Under the pieces are notes generated by a model. That model saw nothing but the letters and a program-made list of their open reading frames with translations, was not told where the DNA came from and searched no databases. Below, piece after piece: positions 1-7,052 of a stretch of DNA of 64,000 nt (positions are counted from its first letter, which is position 1; each line of letters starts with the position of its first letter). Source of the DNA: Sinorhizobium sp. RAC02 (GTDB taxonomy: Bacteria > Pseudomonadota > Alphaproteobacteria > Rhizobiales > Rhizobiaceae); assembly GCF_001713395.1 (NCBI RefSeq), contig NZ_CP016452.1, forward strand, positions 62,001 through 126,000, read 5' to 3'. A program made the position numbers and the translations under genes.

Positions 1-2
1 AT

Positions 3-401
3 GTGCTTGACGAAATCGTCCAGAACCGCCGCAACACCAAGGCCGCCAGGCGATTGCTGATCCGTCTGCTGAAGAAGCAGGGTATCGCACCGAAGCGGAT
101 GATCACTGACAAGTTGCGCTCTTATGGAGCAGCCCAACGACAGATCATGCCGCATGTCGAACACCGATCCCACAAGGGTCTGAATAACCGGGCCGAGAAT
201 TCTCATGTGCCGCTGCGAAAACGGGAGCGGATAATGCAAGGCTTCCGATCACCGGGAGGCCTTCAGCGCTTCGTCTCTGTTTTCTCCGCTGTCCGTAACC
301 TCTTCGTCCCACCCCGCTCACAACGCTCCGCATTCCAAACCCGGGCTCACCACATCCTCGCGCTCGTAGAATGGAAAGCTGCGGCCGGAGCCATGGCCTG
401 A
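3..401 (+). pseudogene. IS6-family transposase, C-terminal part (continues upstream of window)
   Basis: The reading frame is open at the window edge, so the true start lies outside. The 132 visible residues match the C-terminal half of IS6/IS26-type DDE transposases: a stretch ending in ITDKLRSYGAA (around the second catalytic Asp), then HRSHKGLNNRAENSH, which carries the catalytic Glu, then the R-rich MQGFRSPGGLQRF tail. The product would act in cis on its own element. Whether the whole element is intact cannot be judged because its left part is not visible. It lies directly against a DUF4238 gene fragment, which suggests insertion into that gene. Confidence 0.85.
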
Positions 402-453
402 GAACAATCCCCAAGGCACAGCGTCTCCTATGCATCCGAAGTCAGGTTAAGGT

Positions 454-733
454 GACATCGCCCCTAGGGGCTATTCAGTCCTATAGCCTGAAAGAACAGG
501 ACGGATACATTTTCCTCCCTATAGGGCCGAAGCTACTGTTCTGCGCGGTGCACAACCAGGGGACGCTCAAGCGGTTTAAAGCTCGCAACCACATTGAACA
601 ACTGCAAAGCCTGAATAAGCTGACCATTCGACGTGCCGCGGAGGTAGTGTTCGCGCGGGACGAGCGGGACCTAAACGAAGTGCGTGAGCTGATGGGCGCG
701 CGACCGGGGGGGAAACGCTGCTTGAACGACTGA
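454..733 (+). pseudogene. DUF4238-type protein, C-terminal fragment
   Basis: The frame can be opened from 371, but only the part from about 454 looks like protein. It contains GYIFLPIGPKLLFCAVHN followed by an Asn-rich helix (ARNHIEQLQSLNKLTIRRA) and VVFARDERDLNEV. This order resembles the end of DUF4238 proteins, whose C-terminus has a strand-rich segment and a final helix. The family function is unknown. The N-terminal two thirds is missing, and the fragment abuts the IS6 transposase tail. I infer a gene cut by the IS. The family assignment is from memory of the motif, so it is moderate. Confidence 0.5.
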
Positions 734-979
734 TAAAGCACCGCGAACAAATGCGAGGCATCGAAAATGACGACGATCTGGGCGGGCAGGACTGATCCAG
801 CGGTCGCCCGCGGGGCGTCTATCAAGGCGGCGAAAGAGGCCGACGTGTTTATCCAACCGTAGAGATCGACAATCCCGTTGCGCTTGGCATATTCCTCCAT
901 TGCATCCATTGGAACAGTGCGTCGGTTCGAAAGTTTTTCTGCGGCCTTCGGAGGCTGAACACGAGGAACGAGAACTTCC

Positions 980-1207
980 ATGCAGCAACTGATCCCACCG
1001 CCGAGCCGCCCGCTCAGTGACGTTGATACCCTACTCGAATGCGAAGAGATGCTGGAAAATCCGGTTCGGGGTTTTATTGAGGCTTTCGTCCAGGCCGGCG
1101 GGCCACCGACTGTGGTCTACAAGGCAGTGAAAAATGTGGTCGACCAACAGGCGCATTCCTATGCCGAGGATCCTGATCCGGCCGATGACGCGCCTAGCAT
1201 CTCGTGA
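980..1207 (+). CDS. Small acidic hypothetical protein (75 aa)
   Basis: A 75-residue protein begins at an ATG preceded by a purine-rich GAGGAACGAG about 7 bases upstream. It is acidic and probably soluble, with a helical centre (LLECEEMLENPVRGFIEAF) and a disordered acidic tail (AEDPDPADDAPS). No signal peptide or membrane segment is visible. I do not recognise a family. A strong hairpin with a T-run lies 145 bases downstream and could end its transcript. It is supported by the ribosome site and protein-like composition only. Confidence 0.5.
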   Translation: MQQLIPPPSRPLSDVDTLLECEEMLENPVRGFIEAFVQAGGPPTVVYKAVKNVVDQQAHSYAEDPDPADDAPSIS

Positions 1208-1351
1208 GTGGGTGATACCGTATTAGGCCGGCAAACTCCCGAGATGGAATAAAAAGGGGCGAACGGAACAAGCGGCAGGCAACGCCGTTTGATGTGCGCG
1301 GCAATTGATGTGCTTCCACGCTCATATTTGGTTCCCCAGCCCGCCGCAACA

Positions 1352-1392
1352 GAAGGTCGCTTCGATCCCCCTCCGAAGCGGCCTTCTTTTTT
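1352..1392 (+). terminator. Rho-independent terminator
   Basis: An inverted repeat (GAAGGTCGCTTCG at 1352-1364 and CGAAGCGGCCTTC at 1374-1386) is followed by six T. The stem is 12-13 bp with one mismatch. It would end rightward transcription from the small gene at 980. The rest of 1208-1567 shows no convincing gene. Confidence 0.75.
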
Positions 1393-1567
1393 GATCGACA
1401 CTGCCGTATCGACTATATGGATTGCCCGGCCCTCGGCCGGTGGGCATTCGAAGAAATGTCGCGCCCCTACGCTTTGGTGCGGGAACATCAAAGCCGACAC
1501 CTCAGAGCCAGCAGTTTTGACGACAGAGAAGAGATCAACTCAATCGGTTGGGGTCAGTTCGACACGC

Positions 1568-1723
1568 TTAAGCCGCTAGTTTCTTCAAGATGAATGCACC
1601 CAGAAAGCCTCCTACTACCGCCGAGCTGGCGGTAACCCAATCGGGAGCATCCAAACTTTGAGCTATCGACACGCCGAGGCCAGCGGGGAAGCCTGCGAGA
1701 AGCGCGTAGAGAAGATTCTTCAT
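1568..1723 (-). CDS. Small membrane protein (51 aa)
   Basis: This reading frame encodes 51 residues starting MKNLLYALLAG and ending LKKLAA. The ATG at 1723 follows AGGTCAGGTGAAC, a good ribosome site. Two hydrophobic stretches (about residues 4-20 and 32-46) are separated by a polar QSLDAPDWVT turn, so it probably forms a two-helix hairpin in the inner membrane. Size and topology resemble phage holins or small stress membrane proteins, and phage-like genes lie next to it, but I do not recognise the family. Confidence 0.6.
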   Translation of the reverse strand: MKNLLYALLAGFPAGLGVSIAQSLDAPDWVTASSAVVGGFLGAFILKKLAA

Positions 1724-1967
1724 GTTCACCTGACCTCAAATTCGAGACCGCTAAAATCGCGCTTGTGAAAACATCAAAACAATCACGCGTCAAGAGCAGT
1801 CGGGAACGCGCCTTGCCAGAGCCTGTCGCGGCGCGGAAGGCGTTTATCACGGCGGCGGAAGAAGCAGGGTGTTCATCCGCCTGTAGGGACTGGCGATCCT
1901 ATTTTAGGCTGGCGAGCTTCCGGCGCCCCCTACGGTTATGTTTCCCGCTGGAAATGCCATCCGATCA

Positions 1968-2252
1968 TCAACCTCTCAACGTAGGATACTCCCAAGATCC
2001 TTTCAGGCAATTGCGAGATTCTTTCACCAAGTCAGCATAATCCGCCTTGAAAGGGGCGGCTAACTGCGTTTCCAGATAAGCCAATACCCCGCGCAACACA
2101 GCGAGTTCGGCAGTGCTTTCAAAACAGGATGCTTCAGGCGTAGGCGCTCTGCCTTCTTCGCACCACCGCGAAAGCAGATCAAAGAGGACCAAGGCCTCAT
2201 CTAGTGAAAGCCGGATTTGCAAACCATCGCCTCGATGTAGAACGTGCGTCAT
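1968..2252 (-). CDS. Hypothetical protein (94 aa)
   Basis: The protein starts MTHVLHRGDGLQ at 2252; an in-frame ATG at 2267 is also possible. It is soluble and mostly helical, with LSLDEALVLFDLLSRWCEEG and a second helix region FESTAELAVLRGVLAYLETQLAAPF. The end DYADLVKESRNCL resembles small rhizobial hypothetical proteins beside prophage remnants. No known domain is recognised. The start overlaps the end of the upstream phage-like gene on the same strand by about 55 bases, which suggests the upstream gene reads past its natural end. Confidence 0.55.
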   Translation of the reverse strand: MTHVLHRGDGLQIRLSLDEALVLFDLLSRWCEEGRAPTPEASCFESTAELAVLRGVLAYLETQLAAPFKADYADLVKESRNCLKGSWEYPTLRG

Positions 2253-2676
2253 GGGGCCATTTGGCATGGACTGCGAAGGGCAGCAATAGGCAGAGCCCGC
2301 CGCACCGCGGATATGCGGCCTCGGTACCGGTGTCGGTCCAGGTCAGGTCGATGTCTCCATCCTCTTCAGACACCGCCTTGAAGAGCTTCTTGGCAACGAT
2401 CGGCAGCAGCGCGCCGTCGGTGCCGATGGCGATGCCGGTCGAACCGCCAGTTGCAACGAACGCGTCACCATTGGCGTCGGCAAACAGTGCGATATCGACA
2501 GAGGCTCGCATGGCGAGGTCCCTGCCCTGGCCGTCCTTCAACTGGATGGTGACGGCACGAACGTTAGTGGCTTCAGCGCCGACGACGATGGATGCGTCCG
2601 CAACGGCACCGCCAAGATCGACGACATCGTCCGGGCCGACGATAAGCTTGTGGGGATTGGGACGACGGATGGTCAT
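2197..2676 (-). CDS. Phage-like hypothetical protein, C-terminus probably altered
   Basis: The first 118 residues are Ala/Asp/Gly-rich and beta-like (DDVVDLGGAVADASIVVGAEA, then ADANGDAFVATGGSTGIAIGTDG, then DGDIDLTWTDTGTEAAY). That style is typical of small structural proteins in rhizobial prophages. After TEAAY the composition changes abruptly to Cys/Trp/Arg-rich sequence that overlaps the next gene, so a frameshift or deletion has probably replaced the natural end. The gene follows a 45-aa phage-like gene at 2722-2859 on the same strand. Function is unknown. Confidence 0.5.
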   Translation of the reverse strand: MTIRRPNPHKLIVGPDDVVDLGGAVADASIVVGAEATNVRAVTIQLKDGQGRDLAMRASVDIALFADANGDAFVATGGSTGIAIGTDGALLPIVAKKLFKAVSEEDGDIDLTWTDTGTEAAYPRCGGLCLLLPFAVHAKWPHDARSTSRRWFANPAFTR

Positions 2677-2721
2677 CGGTCGGGCTCCTGAGTTGGTGGG
2701 GTTTAAGGCCGCGCAGCCGTG

Positions 2722-2859
2722 CTATGCCGCGACGAGGTCGTCAGCGACCAACCAATGGTCCTCGATACGGACGAAGGCCTTCCCGTCCGCATGGACGGTC
2801 TGGGCATCGACGGTGCCGGCAATACCGGCGATGGGGCAACGAAGGTTCATACCGATCAT
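2722..2859 (-). CDS. Small phage-like protein (45 aa)
   Basis: The protein runs from MIGMNLRCPIAGIAG to LVADDLVAA. The ATG at 2859 follows AAGGAGCAGAAC, a strong ribosome site that decides against the longer frame starting at 3015. It has a compact beta-like core (TVDAQTVHADGKAFVRIEDHW). It lies 45 bases upstream of the phage-like gene ending at 2197 and is probably co-transcribed with it. No named family is recognised. Confidence 0.55.
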   Translation of the reverse strand: MIGMNLRCPIAGIAGTVDAQTVHADGKAFVRIEDHWLVADDLVAA

Positions 2860-2944
2860 GTTCTGCTCCTTTTCCTCAATCGAAGATCGACTCGACTCTT
2901 TTCTAAGTTGTGCCATGATGCGCGTTGGAGTGGGGGCAATCATC

Positions 2945-3367
2945 ATGGAATTCAATCTTGCGTGGCGAACTGTGTTCGCCACTTTTCTTTCGTGCGCCCT
3001 AATGGGCTGTGCCACGTCCTACTCAGAATTTCGGAAGAACCCGCACAAGGTGAGCAAGGCCGCGCTGTGTCGAACATTCATCGAAACGCGTGACCAGGGC
3101 TATCTAATTGACCTGACCGCGGAACTGGCACGACGAGGAATAAACCCTCTCGAATGCCACCAGATGGTGCAACAACAGAACCAGGCCGCTGCGGCCGTCG
3201 TCGGCCTTGCGTTGATCGGCACGGCCGTTGCCGTTTGTGCCAACAACAACTGCGGTCGCCCCTACTACCCAGCCTACTCCGGCTCCTGCCAATATGAATG
3301 GCAGTATGACTCGAGGGGCAGGCGGTGTGGGAGACGAGCCGCGTCCTATCGGGCCGGCGGTTGGTAA
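2945..3367 (+). CDS. Putative lipoprotein (140 aa)
   Basis: The start at 2945 gives a typical lipoprotein signal: a short N-region, a hydrophobic stretch TVFATFLSCA and a lipobox LMGC with the acylated Cys at about residue 21. The mature part has a helical segment (ALCRTFIETRDQGYLIDLTAELARRG and nearby), a C-terminal hydrophobic stretch (AAAAVVGLALIGTAVAVC) and a Cys/Tyr/Arg-rich tail. It would sit in the inner or outer membrane facing the periplasm. The frame is open much further upstream, but that part is the antisense of phage-like genes. Function is unknown. Confidence 0.65.
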   Translation: MEFNLAWRTVFATFLSCALMGCATSYSEFRKNPHKVSKAALCRTFIETRDQGYLIDLTAELARRGINPLECHQMVQQQNQAAAAVVGLALIGTAVAVCANNNCGRPYYPAYSGSCQYEWQYDSRGRRCGRRAASYRAGGW

Positions 3368-3385
3368 CCACATATGGAGGAATTG

Positions 3386-3535
3386 ATGACTTACCTAAAG
3401 TTAGCGACGGTGGCAGTGGCTATGGTTGTGTCCGCTTCGGCGGCACTTGCACACGGAGGCGGCTGCCGAAAAAGCTCGCCGCCTGGTCAGTGTTGCCACA
3501 TGGACAACAGCACTGGCTCAGTTCACTGCCATTGA
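3386..3535 (+). CDS. Small secreted Cys/His-rich protein (49 aa)
   Basis: The ATG at 3386 follows TGGAGG by 5 bases. Residues 1-22 form a clear Sec signal peptide (KLATVAVAMVVSASAALA, with cleavage after ALA). The 27-residue mature peptide begins HGGGC and ends CCHMDNSTGSVHCH, with four Cys and four His. That pattern recalls the short YHYH-like motifs in small exported proteins and suggests metal binding. It starts 18 bases after the lipoprotein gene, so the two may be one transcript. Confidence 0.65.
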   Translation: MTYLKLATVAVAMVVSASAALAHGGGCRKSSPPGQCCHMDNSTGSVHCH

Positions 3536-3574
3536 ATGTGTGAGCTTGTCCTTCAGAACTGACATGGGCGAACC

Positions 3575-3640
3575 TTTTCCGTACACATAAATTCATTTCC
3601 CGTGTACGATAATTCTTGCATCAGTCTATTTTCCGTGTAC
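3575..3640 (+). promoter_or_regulatory. Operator/promoter of brnTA with three repeated sites
   Basis: Three related 12-mers lie upstream of brnT: TTTTCCGTACAC (3575), TTTCCCGTGTAC (3596) and TTTTCCGTGTAC (3629). GTGTAC and GTACAC are reverse complements of each other. BrnA antitoxins autorepress their operons, so these are good candidate BrnA sites. A possible -35 TTGCAT (3616) with -10 TACAAA (3638) would place the transcript start almost at the brnT ATG. The promoter boxes are inferred by eye. Confidence 0.55.
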
Positions 3641-3650
3641 AAATAATCCC

Positions 3651-3896
3651 ATGAAGATCGTATGGGACGAACTGAAACGCGAAGCCAACATTGCCAAGCA
3701 CGGCATGGACTTCGCCGCGCTTACAGTCGAGTTCTTCGAGGACGCGACCGTCGTTCCTGCCAAGCTAGGCAGGTTTCAGGCTATCGGTCGTCTCGCTGAT
3801 GGAACCATCGTCGTGATCTTCGCAACTCTCGGCACTGAGGCTGTATCCGTTATCTCGATGCGCCCGGCCCGGAAAGACGAAAGGGACCTGATCTGA
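3651..3896 (+). CDS. brnT: BrnT-family toxin (type II toxin-antitoxin)
   Basis: The 81-residue protein has the BrnT fold order: N-terminal WDELKREANIAKHGMDFA, a FFEDATVV strand, GRLADGTIVVIFATLG, and a C-terminal SMRPARKDERDLI that holds the Arg/Glu residues used for ribosome-dependent RNA cleavage in this RelE-like family. Length fits the usual 80-95 aa. The usual order of toxin first and antitoxin second is kept, with the stop overlapping the brnA ATG (TGATG). There is no clear ribosome site before the ATG, so a leaderless or weakly translated message is possible. Confidence 0.88.
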   Translation: MKIVWDELKREANIAKHGMDFAALTVEFFEDATVVPAKLGRFQAIGRLADGTIVVIFATLGTEAVSVISMRPARKDERDLI

Positions 3897-4195
3897 TGGC
3901 TATCAAATACAGGAAATACGAGGATGTCCCGGAGCCGAAAGGCTTCACAAAACAGGATTGGGACGAGGTGGCCGACAACCCGCCGATCACGAAAGAGCAG
4001 ATGAAGCAGGCGAAGCCGTTCAAGGAAGCATTCCCTGAACTTGCCGAGAGTATCGTGAAGTCCCGCGGGCGCCCCAAAACCGAAGACCCGAAGGAAGCAA
4101 TCACGTTACGCCTGCCACGTTCGGTTCTTGAGCGCTGGAAGCGCGATCCAGAATGGCGGGCAAAGATGGCTGAAGTTCTGGAGAAGGCTGGCTGA
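3896..4195 (+). CDS. brnA: BrnA-family antitoxin
   Basis: The 99-residue protein has the BrnA layout: an N-terminal toxin-neutralising region (EPKGFTKQDWDEVADNPPITKEQ), a linker GRPKTEDPKEA, and a C-terminal ribbon-helix-helix DNA-binding part (ITLRLPRSVLERWK). It would bind BrnT and repress the operon through the upstream repeats. Its start overlaps the brnT stop by one base, so translation is probably coupled. Confidence 0.88.
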   Translation: MAIKYRKYEDVPEPKGFTKQDWDEVADNPPITKEQMKQAKPFKEAFPELAESIVKSRGRPKTEDPKEAITLRLPRSVLERWKRDPEWRAKMAEVLEKAG

Positions 4196-4265
4196 AGCCC
4201 CTGCCTCTACCCTCCACCGAGGATAAGAGAGAAGCATCAGAGAAGCACGAAAACCGGGGTAGCGT

Positions 4266-4433
4266 ATGAACGAGCCGACAGACAGGTCAGGGTTTCAGGA
4301 CGTGCATTTGCCCCGGCTGTCGTGGCGACTTGGATGGGCCGTTGGTAGAGCCCTTTGTCATACCGTCATTTTCTTCATATCGGCGGCGCTAACTTTGACA
4401 GCGATCATCATCGGCTATCGTCTGCTCAATTGA
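4266..4433 (+). CDS. Small single-pass membrane protein (55 aa)
   Basis: This short frame encodes 55 residues. Residues 1-30 are polar and basic (PTDRSGFQDVHLPRLSWRLG), and 31-50 form one transmembrane helix (VIFFISAALTLTAIIIG) ending in YRLLN. The ribosome site is weak (CCGGGG region). A hairpin terminator follows the stop by 12 bases, which supports a real transcript. No family is recognised. Confidence 0.45.
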   Translation: MNEPTDRSGFQDVHLPRLSWRLGWAVGRALCHTVIFFISAALTLTAIIIGYRLLN

Positions 4434-4445
4434 GAGAATCTTGAG

Positions 4446-4484
4446 AAGCCCACCCCCGGGTGACAAACCGGGATGGGCTTTCTC
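4446..4484 (+). terminator. Rho-independent terminator
   Basis: The arms AAGCCCACCCCCGG (4446-4459) and CCGGGATGGGCTT (4468-4480) flank TGACAAA-type loop sequence and are followed by TCTC. It sits just behind the small membrane protein and the brnTA operon. The stretch from 4485 to 4672 holds no gene I can support. Confidence 0.6.
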
Positions 4485-4672
4485 TGGCGCACTCCCGGAG
4501 GGAGGATGGTGGAGCGGACTGTCGGGGTTGAAGCGACCTTGGAAGCTTGGAAGGCTCTTGCCTCACCTCGAAGAAGCCCGCGAAGAAAGCAAGGGATGTG
4601 CATGACACACATACCCTTGAGCCTGCCGACCAGCGACAGGTGGGTGAATTAGTCGTCTGTGAAGAACCGCGT

Positions 4673-5112
4673 TTAGCAGATTTGCAATAGTGGATTTTCT
4701 CGGGTTTGCACCTTGAAGCTGGCCCATAGAATAGCCATCAAAATGCTGAGCCATGCCAGGATGCGTCGGAAGTTGTAGCCGATGGCAGCGAGGATGGCGT
4801 TGGCGGCGTCGCCGTTGGCATGTGCGAGCTGGTTCCGGCCCATGCGATGGTCGGCCTTGAGATGTCCGATGACGGGCTCGACCGCCGAGCGCCTGCGCAT
4901 CTCACGTTTGATCTGATCTGTCATTCCGCGCTTCTGGCCGGCGGTATAGACCTTGAAGCGGTGGGTCGGCGGGGCGTTGTGGCCCTTGTAGCCGGCGTCT
5001 GCGATGATGCGGGTGAGCGTTGCGCCGACCCGGGCTCGATGGCGGGGATGACGGTTTCGAGCGTGTGGCCGTCATAGGGCTTGCCGGGGAGCGCCTGGAT
5101 GTGGGTGACTAT
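4673..5112 (-). pseudogene. IS5-family transposase remnant, frameshifted
   Basis: The last 83 residues are intact in one frame (REMRRRSAVEPVIGHLKADH with the catalytic Glu, then GRNQLAHANGDAANAILAA). Upstream, LPGKPYDGHTLETVIPAIE is in another frame, so a frameshift lies near 5030. The N-terminal half and left end are missing. The homology stops near 5112, where an EamA transporter fragment on the other strand begins. The product would be non-functional. Confidence 0.8.
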
Positions 5113-5114
5113 CA

Positions 5115-5497
5115 TCGCCAAAGGACTAAAGGGCATCACTGGACCTCAATTGGCCCTCGTCCAGTGTCTTTGCGGCATCGTGTTCATGTCGCTGGTCGTG
5201 CCGGCAGGACCTTTGGAGGTATCATCCGTGCAATGGGGGTGGTTTGCTGTTATCGGCGTCGTACATACTGGCGGTGTTTACATGCTGCTCTACGACGCAC
5301 TACCGAAACTATCGACGCCCTTGGCCGCCGTACTGTTGTTTCTCTACCCGGCCACTGCGATCATTGTCGATGCCGTCGTCTACGGCCATCGGCTTGGGTC
5401 GGCGCAATACGTCGGAGTAGGCTGCATTCTGATCGCAAGCCTCGGCGTGACGCTGAAGTGGGGGGTTCGCCGCTCCCTGGCAGTTTCCGCCGCTTGA
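5115..5497 (+). pseudogene. EamA/DMT-family transporter, C-terminal half
   Basis: The encoded segment contains four hydrophobic helices (LALVQCLCGIVFMSLVVP, WGWFAVIGVVHTGGVYMLLY, LAAVLLFLYPATAIIVDAVVYG, YVGVGCILIASLGVTL), matching the second EamA repeat including the Tyr-Pro motif before the last helix pair. Full-length family members have ten helices in about 300 residues. The first half is absent, and the open frame runs back only into the IS5 remnant. I infer a drug/metabolite exporter gene destroyed by IS5 insertion and deletion. Confidence 0.75.
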
Positions 5498-5539
5498 GGA
5501 GCCGAGGAACATGAACTTTGCGCATTTTTGCACCACTGC

Positions 5540-5725
5540 TCACGCGGCGATTTTGCCGAAATCTATCCGGTTGTCCAGATCGAGGTCGAACCTGCCGTAG
5601 TGATTGACGGGGCGTAAATCAGCGGCGTGAGGCCGCGGTAATCTTCCGGTGCCATACGACCGTGCCACGCTGGCTCGGACAGCACCGTTTGCAGCTGCGC
5701 GTGTTCACATAAACGAGCGACGCTC
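5540..5725 (-). pseudogene. Tn3-family transposase, extreme C-terminal remnant
   Basis: Read leftward, one frame gives RMAPEDYRGLTPLIYA and an overlapping frame gives PVNHYGRFDLDLDNRIDF, ending in a stop at 5540. Joined, they resemble the end of Tn3-family TnpA (LTPL..HVNPYG.F.LD). A one-base change near the tac-gcc-cc position splits them. Only about 60 residues of a protein near 1000 residues remain. No terminal inverted repeat was recognised. Confidence 0.5.
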
Positions 5726-5831
5726 AAAGGAGGTTGAGGTGATTGCGCTTTCCACACCAGTTCCGTCGTTAAAGGCGCGCCGAAGTCTCTGCGGGGAGCC
5801 AAGGATATCAAGTTGTGCCCACATAACGCTA

Positions 5832-7052
5832 TTACCGATATGCCTCCGAGAGAGGCGGGCGTGCAGCCAGACGGACTGTAACGAGGATGCCGAGGAATGC
5901 GATGGCGGCGATACCTCCGATCAGCGCTGTCGCCCAGATTGACGGGACGACCCCCGTCCGTGCGAGCGACATGGACATGGCAAGCGGGGCTACTGCGGAC
6001 GTCATCTGCTTGGCAGTCGTAACCCATCCCATGCGGCTGCCAAAACCAGCCTTCCCGAACAGCTCAAGCGGCAGCGTCCCGCTCACAATGCTTGTCAGGC
6101 CGGACCCAAGTCCGAAGCAGATGGCAAACAGGACCGCGCCGGAAATCGACGGCGTTGTTAGCATCAGGATCGTGAGACCCAACGGAATGAGCAAAGTGGC
6201 GATCAACGCGAGCCATCTCTGGGGCAATTCTCCGCCGAAGACCAGATTGATCAGGCGGCTCGCCACCTGTGAAGGACCGAATAGCGACGCGACGACAAGC
6301 CCTGCGGCTCCCATGCCCAAGGCCTGGGTCAGGGGAACCATGTGAACGAGGATGGCCGACAGGGCATATCCTTCGATTGCGAAGCCGAAAAGCATCAGAA
6401 AGAACAGGAGATTCCTATTCGAGACGGCCCGAGCGGGCGCGTCGGGCAAAGGATTTCCTTTGGACACCGACACTGCACTCGTCGTCAGACGGGCCAGGGC
6501 CAGATGGACAGGAAGGCAGACCGCGAGGTTCATGACCGCGAACACTATGTAGACTTCGCGCCAGGACAGGAAGCCATGCATCCACGACGTCAGCGGCCAG
6601 AACATCGATGAAGCGAAACCCGCCATCAGCGTGAGGTGAACGATCGAGGTCTGGGCCCTGTTTCCTCCCGCCTGCACGATTGCGGTAAACGCCGTTGCGT
6701 AGAGGACCGTCGCGGAAATCACTTCGGTCAACGCCAGCGAGATCGCGAACGTCAAAGGCCCAGGCGACATCGACATCATCAACAGGCAGGCGGCGGCAAG
6801 GACGGACCCGATGGCCATCAACCGTCCAGCGCCGATCCTGTCGGCAAGTGAGCCGGAAAACGGCGCGGCCAAGCTGCCGGCCAGCAGCGCGATCGAGAAC
6901 GCGCCGAAAACCCATTGTTCAGATTTGCCGACGTCGCGTGCTATGTCCGGCACCAGGACACTGAATGCATAGTATAGCGTACCGTACCCGATATTCTGCG
7001 AGGCTCCCAAGCCGATCAGGGCCCAGAGCGGCAACTTCTGTTCGCTGCCCAT
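5832..7052 (-). CDS. MFS efflux transporter, ArsK-like (arsenite/antimonite)
   Basis: This 406-residue inner-membrane protein has twelve hydrophobic segments and major-facilitator motifs, including GSLADRIGAGRLM between helices 2 and 3. The start at 7052 overlaps the upstream flavoprotein stop (ATGA), so translation is coupled and a longer start at 7094 is unlikely. It is the last gene of the ars operon, and the operon contains no ArsB or Acr3, so an export role is expected here. ArsK of Agrobacterium is an MFS exporter of arsenite, antimonite and trivalent organoarsenicals in the same kind of operon. The ArsK match is from family and context, not alignment. Confidence 0.72.
   Translation of the reverse strand: MGSEQKLPLWALIGLGASQNIGYGTLYYAFSVLVPDIARDVGKSEQWVFGAFSIALLAGSLAAPFSGSLADRIGAGRLMAIGSVLAAACLLMMSMSPGPLTFAISLALTEVISATVLYATAFTAIVQAGGNRAQTSIVHLTLMAGFASSMFWPLTSWMHGFLSWREVYIVFAVMNLAVCLPVHLALARLTTSAVSVSKGNPLPDAPARAVSNRNLLFFLMLFGFAIEGYALSAILVHMVPLTQALGMGAAGLVVASLFGPSQVASRLINLVFGGELPQRWLALIATLLIPLGLTILMLTTPSISGAVLFAICFGLGSGLTSIVSGTLPLELFGKAGFGSRMGWVTTAKQMTSAVAPLAMSMSLARTGVVPSIWATALIGGIAAIAFLGILVTVRLAARPPLSEAYR

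Noticed and set aside
481..981. Leftward 166-aa open frame starting MEVLVPRVQPPK
   Set aside because: Its second half is the antisense of the DUF4238 fragment, and its start codon overlaps that of the rightward gene at 980, which has the better ribosome site. The first 90 residues look fairly protein-like, so a small doubt remains.
2204..2944. N-terminal extension of the lipoprotein frame (to 387 aa)
   Set aside because: This part is antisense to phage-like genes with ribosome sites, while the lipoprotein signal starts exactly at 2945.
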